Assembly: GCA_033782935.1 (NCBI GenBank)
Contig: JAWQEG010000488.1
Location: forward strand, 1,116,001 to 1,180,000
Origin: Petrolisthes cinctipes
Taxonomy: Eukaryota > Arthropoda > Malacostraca > Decapoda > Porcellanidae
Direction: 5' to 3'
Length of the DNA: 64,000 nucleotides
Shown: piece by piece, positions 26,401-38,798 of the stretch
Layout of the letters: every line of letters starts with the position of its first letter
Position numbering within the stretch: the stretch's first letter is position 1
Program-made: the position numbers and the translations under genes
Notes under the pieces: generated by a model
Database searches by the model: none
What the model was told of the DNA's origin: nothing
The model's input: the letters and a program-made list of their open reading frames with translations, nothing else

Positions 26401-28404
26401 GTGTTAGAGTATTTTCAAAATACATGCTCAAAACATACTGAAAATCGATCTTTTAGGTGCACAAAAGTCGATATGTGCATGCATCTTCAGTACCCGTTTA
26501 TATCTCAAATTCAGGCTCAAAACACCCGAAAATTAAATATTTTGGGGTCCCAGAAGCAATCTGTACATGCCTACTCAGTGTTAGAGTATTTTCAAAATAC
26601 AGGCCCAAAACATGATGAAAATCGATATTTTAGATGCCCAAAGTCAATATGTGCATGTATCTTCTGTACCCGTTTATATCTCAAATTCAGGCTCAAAACA
26701 CCCGAAAATTCAATATTTTGGGGTCCCAGAAGCAATCTGTACATGCCTAAACAGTGCTAGAATATTTTCAAAATATAGGCTAAAAACATGCTAAAAATCG
26801 ACATTTTAGGTGCCAAAAAATCGATATCTCAAATTCAGTCCCAAAACACCCGAAAATTCGATATTTAGAGGTCCCAGAAGGTATCTGTACATGCCTACTC
26901 CATGTTAGAGTATTTTCAAAATACAGGCCAATAACATACTGAAAATCGATCTTTTAGGTGCCCAAAAGTCGATATGTGCATGCATCTTCTGTACCCGTTT
27001 ATATCTCAAATTCTGGCCCTAAACACCCGAAAATTCGATATTTTGGGGTCCCAGAAGCGATCTGTACATGCCTACTACGTGTTAGAGTATTTTCAAAATT
27101 CAGGCCCAAAACATGCTGAAAATCGATATTTTTGGTGCCCAAAGTCAATATGTGCATGTATCTTCTGTACCCGTTTATATCTCAAATTCTGGCTCAAAAC
27201 ACCCGAAAATTCAATATTTTGGGGTCCCAGAAGCAATCTGTACATGCCTACTCAGTGCTAGAATATTTTCAAAATATAGGCTAAAAACATGCTAAAAATC
27301 GATCTTTTAGGTGCCAAAAAGTCGATATCTCAAATTCAGTCCCAAAACACCCGAAAATTCGATATTTAGGGGTCCCAGAAGCGATCTGTACATGCCTACT
27401 CCGTGTTAGAGTATTTTCAAAATACATGCTCAAAACATACTGAAAATCGATCTTTTAGGTGCACAAAAGTCGATATGTGCATGCATCTTCAGTACCCGTT
27501 TATATCTCAAATTCAGGCTCAAAACACCCGAAAATTCAATATTTTGGGGTCCCAGAAGCAATCTGTACATGCCTACTCAGTGTTAGAGTATTTTCAAAAT
27601 ACAGGCCCAAAACATGCTGAAAATCGATATTTTAGATGCCCAAAGTCAATATGTGCATGTATCTTCTGTACCCGTTTATATCTCAAATTCAGGCTCAAAA
27701 CACCCGAAAATTCAATATTTTGGGGTCCCAGAAGCAATCTGTACATGCCTACACAGTGCTAGAATATTTTTAAAATATTGGCTAAAAACATGCTAAAAAT
27801 CGACATTTTAGGTGCCAAAAAATCGATATCTCAAATTCAGTCCCAAAACACCCGAAAATTCGATATTTAGAGGTCCCAGAAGGTATCTGTACATGCCTAC
27901 TCCATGTTAGAGTATTTTCAAAATACAGGCCAATAACATACTGAAAATCGATCTTTTAGGTGCCCAAAAGTCGATATGTGCATGCATCTTCTGTACCCGT
28001 TTATATCTCAAATTCTGGCCCTAAACACCCGAAAATTCGATATTTTGGGGTCCCAGAAGCGATCTGTACATGCCTACTACGTGTTAGAGTATTTTCAAAA
28101 TTCAGGCCCAAAACATGCTGAAAATCGATATTTTTGGTGCCCAAAGTCAATATGTGCATGTATCTTCTGTACCCGTTTATATCTCAAATTCTGGCTCAAA
28201 ACACCCGAAAATTCAATATTTTGGGGTCCCAGAAGCAATCTGTACATGCCTACTCAGTGCTAGAATATTTTCAAAATATAGGCTAAAAACATGCTAAAAA
28301 TCGATCTTTTAGGTGCCAAAAAGTCGATATCTCAAATTCAGTCCCAAAACACCCGAAAATTCGATATTTAGGGGTCCCAGAAGCGATCTGTACATGCCTA
28401 CTCC
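26401..28404 (+). repeat. Four 501 bp blocks forming 1002 bp dimers
   Basis: Blocks start at 26401 (A1-B2-C2), 26902 (A2-B1-C1), 27403 (A1-B2-C2) and 27904 (A2-B1-C1); the block at 28405 continues the alternation. Blocks 26902 and 27904 share 'ccatgttagag' and 'caggccaataacatac', variants also seen at 20740 and 21741. 27403 and 28405 share 'atatttttaaaatattgg'. The last dimer thus looks like a very recent 1002 bp tandem duplication. Confidence 0.87.
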
Positions 28405-30733
28405 GTGTTAGAGTATTTTCAAAATACATGCTCAAAACATACTGAAAATCGATCTTTTAGGTGCACAAAAGTCGATATGTGCATGCATCTTCAGTACCCG
28501 TTTATATCTCAAATTCAGGCTCAAAACACCCGAAAATTCAATATTTTGGGGTCCCAGAAGCAATCTGTACATGCCTACTCAGTGTTAGAGTATTTTCAAA
28601 ATACAGGCCCAAAACATGCTGAAAATCGATATTTTAGATGCCCAAAGTCAATATGTGCATGTATCTTCTGTACCCGTTTATATCTCAAATTCAGGCTCAA
28701 AACACCCGAAAATTCAATATTTTGGGGTCCCAGAAGCAATCTGTACATGCCTACACAGTGCTAGAATATTTTTAAAATATTGGCTAAAAACATGCTAAAA
28801 ATCGACATTTTAGGTGCCAAAAAATCGATATCTTAAATTCAGTCCCAAAACACCCGAAAATTCGATATTTAGAGGTCCCAGAAGGTATCTGTACATGCCT
28901 ACTCCGTGTTAGAGTATTTTCAAAATACAGGCCAAAAACATACTGAAAATCGATCATTTAGGTGCCCAAAAGTCGATATGTGCGTGCATCTTCTGTACCC
29001 GTTTATATCTCAAATTCTGGCTCAAAACACCCGAAAATTCAATATTTTGGGGTCCCAGAAGCAATCTGTACATGCCTACACAGTGCTAGAATATTTTCAA
29101 AATATAGGCTAAAAACATGCTAAAAATCGACATTTTAGGTGCCAAAAAATCGATATCTCAAATTCAGTCCCAAAACACCCGAAAATTCGATATTTAGAGG
29201 TCCCAGAAGGTATCTGTACATGCCTACTCCGTGTTAGAGTATTTTCAAAATACAGGCCAAAAACATACTGAAAATCGATCTTTTAGGTGCTCAAAAGTCG
29301 ATATGTGCATGAATCTTCAGTACCCGTTTATATCTCAAATTCAGGCTCAAAACACCCGAAAATTCAATATTTTGGGGTCCCAGAAGCAATCTGTACATGC
29401 CTACTCAGTGTTAGAGTATTTTCAAAATACAGGCCCAAAACATGCTGAAAATCGATATTTTAGATGCCCAAAGTCAATATGTGCATGTATCTTCTGTACC
29501 CGTTTATATCTCAAATTCAGGCTCAAAACACCCGAAAATTCAATATTTTGGGGTCCCAGAAGCAATCTGTACATGCCTACTCAGTGTTAGAGTATTTTCA
29601 AAATACAGGCCCAAAACATGCTGAAAATCGATATTTTAGATGCCCAAAGTCAATATGTGCATGTATCTTCTGTACCCGTTTATATCTCAAATTCAGGCTC
29701 AAAACACCCGAAAATTCAATATTTTGGGGTCCCAGAAGCAATCTGTACATGCCTACACAGTGCTAGAATATTTTCAAAATATAGGCTAAAAACATGCTAA
29801 AAATCGACATTTTAGGTGCCAAAAAATCGATATCTTAAATTCAGTCCCAAAACACCCGAAAATTCGATATTTAGAGGTCCCAGAAGGTATCTGTACATGC
29901 CTACTCCGTGTTAGAGTATTTTCAAAATACAGGCCAAAAACATACTGAAAATCGATCTTTTAGGTGCCCAAAAGTCGATATGTGCATGCATCTTCTGTAC
30001 CCGTTTATATCTCAAATTCTGGCTCAAAACACCCGAAAATTCAATATTTTGGGGTCCCAGAAGCAATCTGTACATGCCTACTCAGTGCTAGAATATTTTC
30101 AAAATATAGGCTAAAAACATGCTAAAAATCGATCTTTTAGGTGCCAAAAAGTCGATATCTCAAATTCAGTCCCAAAACACCCGAAAATTCGATATTTAGG
30201 GGTCCCAGAAGCGATCTGTACATGCCAACTCCGTGTTAGAGTATTTTCAAAATACATCCTCAAAACATACTGAAAATCGATCTTTTAGGTGCACAAAAGT
30301 CGATATGTGCATGCATCTTCAGTACCCGTTTATATCTCAAATTCAGGCTCAAAACACCTGAAAATTCAATATTTTGGGGTCCCAGAAGCAATCTGTACAT
30401 GCCTACTCAGTGTTAGAGTATTTTCAAAATACAGGCCCAAAGCATGCTGAAAATCGATATTTTAGATGCCCAAAGTCAATATGTGCATGTATCTTCTGTA
30501 CCCGTTTATATCTCAAATTCAGGCTCAAAACACCCGAAAATTCAATATTTTGGGGTCCCAGAAGCAATCTGTACATGCCTAAACAGTGCTAGAATATTTT
30601 CAAAATATAGGCTAAAAACATGCTAAAAATCGACATTTTAGGTGCCAAAAAATCGATATCTCAAATTCAGTCCCAAAACACCCGAAAATTCGATATTAAG
30701 AGGTCCCAGAAGGTATCTGTACATGCCTACTCC
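28405..30733 (+). repeat. 2329 bp segment, copy 2 of 3
   Basis: Blocks start at 28405 (501), 28906 (325), 29231 (677), 29908 (325) and 30233 (501), matching 24072-26400. Visible differences from copy 1 are few: 'gtgcgtgcatc' near 28982, 'gcatgaatcttc' near 29308, and the last block has 'gatcttttagg' where copy 1 has 'gatcatttagg'. Confidence 0.87.
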
Positions 30734-33052
30734 GTGTTAGAGTATTTTCAAAATACAGGCCAAAAAGATACTGAAAATCGATCTTTTAGGTGCACAAAAG
30801 TCGATATGTGCATGCATCTTCTGTACACGTTTATATCTCAAATTCAGGCCCTAAACACCCGAAAATTCGATATTTTGGGGTCCCAGAAGCGATCTGTACA
30901 TGCCTCTTCCGTGTTAGAGTATTTTCAAAATTCAGGCCCAAAACATGCTGAAAATCGATATTTTTGGTGCCCAAAGTCAATATGTGCATGTATCTTCTGT
31001 ACCCGTTTATATCTCAAATTCAGGCTCAAAACACCCGAAAATTCAATATTTTGGGGTCCCAGAAGCAATCTGTACATGACTACTCAGTGCTAGAATATTT
31101 TCAAAATATAGGCTAAAAACATGCTAAAAATCGATCTTTTAGGTGCCAAAAAGTCGATATCTCAAATTCAGTCCCAAAACACCCGAAAATTCGATATTTA
31201 GGGGTCCCAGAAGCGATCTGTACATGCCTACTCCGTGTTAGAGTATTTTCAAAATACATGCTCAAAACATACTGAAAATCGATCTTTTAGGTGCACAAAA
31301 GTCGATATGTGCATGCATCTTCAGTACCCGTTTATATCTCAAATTCAGGCTCAAAACACCCGAAAATTCAATATTTTGGGGTCCCAGAAGCAATCTGTAC
31401 ATGCCTACTCAGTGTTAGAGTATTTTCAAAATACAGGCCCAAAACATGCTGAAAATCGATAGTTTAGATGCCCAAAGTCAATATGTGCATGTATCTTCTG
31501 TACCCGTTTATATCTCAAATTCAGGCTCAAAACACCCGAAAATTCAATATTTTGGGGTCCCAGAAGCAATCTGTACATGCCTACACAGTGCTAGAATATT
31601 TTCAAAATATAGGCTAAAAACATGCTAAAAATCGACATTTTAGGTGCCAAAAAATCGATATCTTAAATTCAGTCCCAAAACACCCGAAAATTCGATATTT
31701 AGAGGTCCCAGAAGGTATCTGTACATTCCTACTCCGTGTTAGAGTATTTTCAAAATACAGGCCAAAAACATACTGAAAATCGATCTTTTAGGTGCCCAAA
31801 AGTCGATATGTGCATGCATCTTCAGTACCCGTTTATATCTCAAATTCTGGCTCAAAACACCCGAAAATTCAATATTTTGGGGTCCCAGAAGCAATCTGTA
31901 CAGTGCTAGAATATTTTCAAAATATAGGCTAAAAACATGCTAAAAATCGATCTTTTAGGTGCCAAAAAGTCGATATCTCAAATTCAGTCCCAAAACACCC
32001 GAAAATTCGATATTTAGGGGTCCCAGAAGCGATCTTTATATGCCTACTCCGTGTTAGAGTATTTTCAAAATACATGCTCAAAACATACTGAAAATCGATC
32101 TTTTAGGTGCACAAAAGTCGATATGTGCATGCATCTTCTGTACCCGTTTATATCTCAAATTCTGGCTCTAAACACCCGAAAATTCGATATTTTGGGGTGC
32201 CAGAAGCGATCTGTACATGCCTACTCCGTGTTAGAGTATTTTCAAAGTTCAGGCCCAAAACATGCTGAAAATCGATATTTTTGGTGCCCAAAGTCAATAT
32301 GTGCATGTATCTTCTGTACCCGTTTATATCTCAAATTCAGGCTCAAAAAACCCGAAAATTCAATATTTTGGGGTCCCAGAAGCAATCTGTACATGCCTAC
32401 TCAGTGCTAGAATATTTTCAAAATATAGGCTAAAAACATGCTAAAAATCGATCTTTTAGGTGCCAAAAAGTCGATATCTCAAATTCAGTCCCAAAACACC
32501 CAAAAATTCGATATTTACGGGTCCCAGAAGCGATCTGTACATGCCTACTTCGTGTTAGAGTATTTTCAAATTACATGCTCAAAACATACTGAAAATCGAT
32601 CTTTTAGGTGCCCAAAAGTCGATATGTGTATGCATCTTCAGTACCCGTTTATATCTCAAATTCATGCTCAAAACACCCGAAAATTCAATATTTTGGGGTC
32701 CCAGAAGCAATCTGTACATGCCTACTCAGTGTTAGAGTATTTTCAAAATATAGGCCCAAAACATGCTGAAAATCGATATTTTAGATGCCCAAAGTCAATA
32801 TGTGCATGTATCTTCTGTACCCGTTTATATCTCAAATTCAGGCTCAAAACACCCGAAAATTCAATATTTTGGGGTCCCAGAAGCAATCTGTACATGCCTA
32901 CACAGTGCTAGAATATTTTCAAAATATAGGCTAAAAACATGCTAAAAATCGACATTTTAGGTGCCAAAAAATCGATATCTCAAATTCAGTCCCAAAACAC
33001 CCGAAAACTCGATATTTAGAGGTCCCAGAAGGTATCTATACATGTCTACTCC
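30734..33052 (+). repeat. Blocks 501-501-315-501-501
   Basis: Blocks start at 30734, 31235, 31736, 32051 and 32552. The C monomer before 30734 has 'gatattaagagg' in place of the usual 'gatatttagagg', removing a stop. The same change precedes the block at 57615, which shows the two neighbourhoods are related. The 315 bp block at 31736 combines the two-monomer structure with the 10 bp junction deletion. Confidence 0.83.
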
Positions 33053-36000
33053 GTGTTAGAGTATTTTCAAAATACAGGCCAAAAACATACTGAAAATCGA
33101 TCTTTTAGGAGCCCAAAAGTCGATATGTGCATTCATCTTCTGTACCCGTTTATATCTCAAATTCTGGCCCTAAACACCCGAAAATTCGATATTTTGGGGT
33201 CCCACAAGCGATCTGTAAATGCCTACTCCGTTTTAGAGTATTTTCAAAATTCAGGCCCAAAACATGCTGAAAATCGATCTTTTAGGTGCACAAAAGTCGA
33301 TATGTGCATGCATCTTCTGTACCCGTTTATATCTCAAATTCTGGCCCTAAACACCCGAAAATTCGATATTTTGGGGTCCCAGAAGCGATCTGTACATGCC
33401 TACTCCGTGTTAGAGTATTTTCAAAATTCAGGCCCAAAACATGCTGAAAATCGATATTTTTGGTGCCCAAAGTCAATATGTGCATGTATCTTCTGTACCC
33501 GTTTATATCTCAAATTCAGGCTCAAAACACCCGAAAATTCAATATTTTGGGGTCCCAGAAGCAATCTGTACATGACTACTCAGTGCTAGAATATTTTCAA
33601 AATATAGGCTAAAAACATGCTAAAAATCGATCTTTTAGGTGCCAAAAAGTCGATATCTCAAATTCAGTCCCAAAACACCCGAAAACTCGATATTTAGAGG
33701 TCCCAGAAGGTATCTATACATGTCTACTCCGTGTTAGAGTATTTTCAAAATACAGGCCAAAAACATACTGAAAATCGATCTTTTAGGTGCCCAAAAGTCG
33801 ATATGTGCATTCATCTTCTGTACCCGTTTATATCTCAAATTCTGGCCCTAAACACCCGAAAATTCGATATTTTGGGGTCCCAGAAGCGATCTGTACATGC
33901 CTACTCCGTGTTAGAGTATTTTCAAAATTCAGGCCCAAAACATGCTGAAAATCGATATTTTTGGTGCCCAAAGTCAATATGTGCATGTATCTTCTGTACC
34001 CGTTTATATCTCATATTCAGGCTCAAAACACCCGAAAATTCAATATTTTGGGGTCCCACTAGCAATCTGTACAGTGCTAGAATATTTTCAAAATATAGGC
34101 TAAAAACATGCTAAAAATCGACATTTTAGGTGCCAAAAAATCGATATCTCAAATTCAGTCCCAAAACACCCGAAAATTCGATATTTAGAGGTCCCAGAAG
34201 GTATCTGTACATGCCTACTCCGTGTTAGAGTATTTTCAAAATACACACCAAAAACATACTGAAAATCGATCTTTTAGGTGCCCAAAAGTCGATATGTGCA
34301 TGCATCTTCTGTACCCGTTTATATCTCAAATTCTGGCCCTAAACACCCGAAAATTCGATATTTTGGGGTCCCAGAAGCGATCTGTACATGCCTACTCCGT
34401 GTTAGAGTATTTTCAAAATTCAGGCCCAAAACATGCTGAAAATCGATATTTTTGGTGCCCTAAGTCAATATGTGCATGAATCTTCTGTACCCGTTTATAT
34501 CTCAAATTCAGGCTCAAAACACCCGAAAATTCAATATTTTGGGGTCTCAGAAGCAATCTGTACATTGCTAGAATATTTTCAAAATATAGGCTAAAAACAT
34601 GCTAAAAATCGATCTTTTAGGTGCCAAAAAGTCGATATCTCAAATTCAGTCCCAAAACTCCCGAAAATTCGATATTTAGGGGTCCCAGAAGCGATCTGTA
34701 CATGCCTACTCCGTGTTAGAGTATTTTCAAAATACATGCTCAAAACATACTGAAAATCGATCTTTTAGGTGCACAAAAGTCGATATGTGCATGCATCTTC
34801 AGTACCCGTTTATATCTCAAATTCAGGCTCAAAACACCCGAAAATTCAATATTTTGGGGTCCCAGAAGCGATCTGTACATGCCTACTCCGTGTTAGAGTA
34901 TTTTCAAAGTATCTTCTGTACCCGTTTATATCTCAAATTCAGGCTCAAAACACCCGAAAATTCAATATTTTGGGGTCCCAGAAGCAATCTGTACAGTGCT
35001 AGAATATTTTCAAAATATAGGCTAAAAACATGCTAAAAATCGATCTTTTAGGTGCCTTAAAATCGATATCTCAATTTCAGTCCCAAAACACCCGAAAATT
35101 CGATATTTAGGGGTCCCAGAAGCGATCTGTACATGCCTACTCCGTGTTAGAGTATTTTCAAAATACATGCTCAAAACATACTGAAAATCGATCTTTTAGG
35201 TGCCCAAAAGTCGATATGTGCATGCATCTTCAGTACCCGTTTATATCTCAAATTCCGGATCAAAACACCCGAAAATTCAATATTTTGGGGTCCCAGAAGC
35301 AATCTGTACATGCCTACTCAGTGTTAGAGTATTTTCAAAATACAGGCCCAAAACATGCTGAAAATCGATATTTTAGATGCCCAAAGTCAATATGTGCATG
35401 TATCTTCTGTACCCGTTTATATCTCAAATTCAGGCTCAAAACACCCGAAAATTCAATATTTTGGGGTCCCAGAAGCAATCTGTACATTCCTACACAGTGC
35501 TAGAATATTTTCAAAATATAGGCTAAAAACATGCTAAAAATCGACATTTTAGGTGCCAAAAAATCGATATATCAAATTCAGTCCCAAAACACCCGAAAAT
35601 TCGATATTTAGAGGTCCCAGAAGGTATCTGTACATGCCTACTCCGTGTTAGAGTATTTTCAAAATACAGGCCAAAAACATACTGAAAATCGATCTTTTAG
35701 GTGCCCAAAAGTCAATATGTGCATGCATCTTCAGTGCCCGTTTATATCTCAAATTCTGGCCCTAAACACCCGAAAATTCGATATTTTGGGGTCCCAGAAG
35801 CGATCTGTACATGCCTACTCCGTGTTAGAGTATTTTCAAAATTCAGTCCCAAAACATGCTGAAAATCGATATTTTTGGTGCCCAAAGTCAATATGTGCAT
35901 GTATCTTCTGTACCCGTTTATATCTCAAATTCAGGCTCAAAACACCCGAAAATTCAATATTTTGGGGTCCCAGAAGCAATCTGTACATGCCTACTCAGTG

Positions 36001-38798
36001 CTAGAATATTTTCAAAATATAGGCTAAAAACATGCTAAAAATCGATCTTTTATGTGCCAAAAAGTCGATATCTCAAATTCAGTCCCAAAACACCCGAAAA
36101 TTCGATATTTAGGGGTCCCAGAAGCGATCTGTACATGCCTACTCCGTGTTAGAGTATTTTCAAAATACATGCTCAAAACATACTGAAAATCGATCTTTTA
36201 GGTGCACAAAAGTCGATATGTGCATGCATCTTCAGTACCCGTTTATATTTCAAATTCAGGATCAAAACACCCGAAAATTCGATATTTTGGGGTCCCAGAA
36301 GCGATCTGTACATGCCTACTCCGTGTTAGAGTATTTTCAAAATTCAGGCCCAAAACATGCTGAAAATCGATATTTTTGGTGCCCAAAGTCAATATGTGCA
36401 TGTATCTTCTGTACCCGTTTATATCTCAAATTCAGGCTCAAAACACCCGAAAATTCAATATTTTGGGGTCCCAGAAGCAATCTGTACATGCCTACTCAGT
36501 GCTAGAATATTTTCAAAATATAGGCTAAAAACATGCTAAAAATCGATCTTTTAGGTGCCAAAAAATCGATATCTCAAATTCAGTCCCAAAACACCCGAAA
36601 ATTCGATATTTAGGGGTCCCAGAAGCGATCTGTACATGCCTACTCCGTGTTAGAGTATTTTCAAAATACATGCTCAAAACATACTGAAAATCGATATTTT
36701 AGATGCCCATAGTCAATATGTGCATGTATCTTCTGTACCCGTTTATATCTCAAATTCAGGCTCAAAACACCCGAAAATTCAATATTTTGGGGTCCCAGAA
36801 GCAATCTGTACATGGCTACACAGTGCTAGAATATTTTCAAAATATAGGCTAAAAACATGCTAAAAATCGAGATTTTAGGTGACAAAAAATCGATATCTCA
36901 AATTCAGTCCCAAAACACCCGAAAATTCGATATTTAGAGGTGCCAGAAGGTATCTGTACATGCTTACTCCGTGTTAGAGTATTTTCAAAATACAGGCCAA
37001 AAACATACTGAAAATCGATCTTTTAGGTGCCCAAAAGTCGATATGTGCATGCATCTTCTGTACCCGTTTATATCTCAAATTCTGGCTCAAAAAACTTGAA
37101 AATTCAATATTTTGGGGTCCCAGAAGGAATCTGTACATGCCTACACAGTGCTAGAATTTTTTCAAAATATAGGCTAAAAACATGCTAAAAATCGACATTT
37201 TAGGTGCCAAAAAATCGATATCTCAAATTCAGTCCCAAAACACCCGAAAACTCGATATTTAGAGGTTCCAGAAGGTATCTATACATGTCTACTCCGTGTT
37301 AGAGTATTTTCAAAATACAGGCCAAAAACATACTGAAAATCGATCTTTTAGGTGCTTAAAAGTCGATATGTGCATTCATCTTCTGTACCCGTTTATATCT
37401 CAAATTCTGGCCCTAAACACCCGAAAATTCGATATTTTGGGGTCCCAGAAGCGATCTGTAAATGCCTACTCCGTGTTAGAGTATTTTCAAAATTCAGGCC
37501 CAAAACATGCTGAAAATCGATATTATTGGTGCCCAAAGTCAATATGTGCATGTATCTTCTGTACCCGTTTATATCTCAAATTCAGGCTCAAAACAACCGA
37601 AAATTCAATATTTTGGGGTCCCAGAAGCAATCTGTACTTGCCTACTCAGTGCTAGAATATTTTCAAAATATAGGCTAAAAACATGCTAAAAATCGATCTT
37701 TTAGGTGCCAAAAAGTCGATATCTCAAATTCAGTCCCAAAACACCCGAAAATTCGATATTTAGGGGTCCCAGAAGCGATCTGTACATGCCTACTCTGTGT
37801 TAGAGTATTTTCAAAATACATGCTCAAAACATACTGAAAATCGATCTTTTAGGTGCACAAAAGTCGATATGTGCATGCATCTTCAGTACCCGTTTATATC
37901 TCAAATTCAGGCTTAAAACACCCGAAAATTCAATATTTTGGGGTCCCAGAAGCAATCTGTACATGCCTACTCAGTGTTAGAGTATTTTCAAAATACAGGC
38001 CCAAAACATGCTGAAAATCGATATTTTAGATGCCCAAAGTCAATATGTGCATGTATCTTCTGTACCCGTTTATATCTCAAATTCAGGCTCAAAACACCCG
38101 AAAACTCAATATTTTGGGGTCCCAGAAGCAATCTGTACATGCCTACACAGTGCTAGAATATTTTCAAAATATAGGCTAAAAACATGCTAAAAATCGACAT
38201 TTTAGGTGCCAAAAAATCGATATATCAAATTCAGTCCCATAACACCCGAAAATTCGATATTTAGAGGTCCCAGAAGGTATCTGTACATGCCTACTCCGTG
38301 TTAGAGTATTTTCAAAATACAGGCCAAAAACATACTGAAAATCGATCTTTTAGGTGCACAAAAGTCGATATGTGCATGCATCTTCTGTACCCGTTTATAT
38401 CTCAAATTCTGGCCCTAAACACCCGAAAATTCGATATTTTGGGGTCCCAGAAGCGATCTGTACATGCCTACTCCGTGTTAGAGTATTTTCAAAATTCAGG
38501 CCCAAAACATGCTGAAAATCGATATTTTTGGTGCCCAAAGTCAATATGTGCATGTATCTTCTGTACCCGTTTATATCTCAAATTCAGGCTCAAAACACCC
38601 GAAAATTCAATATTTTGGGGTCCCAGAAGCAATCTGTACATGACTACTCAGTGCTAGAATATTTTCAAAATATAGGCTAAAAACATGCTAAAAATCGATC
38701 TTTTAGGTGCCAAAAAGTCGATATCTCAAATTCAGTCCCAAAACACCCGAAAACTCGATATTTAGAGGTCCCAGAAGGTATCTATACATGTCTACTCC
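33053..38798 (+). repeat. ~5.7 kb tandem segmental duplication, copy 1 (12 blocks, 5746 bp)
   Basis: Block starts (length) are 33053 (678), 33731 (491), 34222 (491), 34713 (431), 35144 (501), 35645 (501), 36146 (501), 36647 (324), 36971 (325), 37296 (501), 37797 (501) and 38298 (501). The identical order follows immediately at 38799-44522. Rare markers found in both copies include 'aatacacaccaaaaac', 'cccactagcaatc', 'gccttaaaatcg', 'caatttcagtccc', 'tattattggtgccc', 'gaaaacttg' or the closely matching 'aaaaaacttgaaaattc', and 'ctcccataacacc'-type changes in the late blocks ('gtcccataacacc'). Confidence 0.9.
34713..35143 (+). repeat. 431 bp block with 60 bp and 10 bp deletions (copy 2 of 3)
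   Basis: The B monomer has 'gtattttcaaa' fused to 'gtatcttctg' (junction after 34908), the same breakpoints as at 13021/13022, plus the 10 bp loss before C. The preceding A is A1-like and its 3' end carries 'agcgatctg'. Confidence 0.88.
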
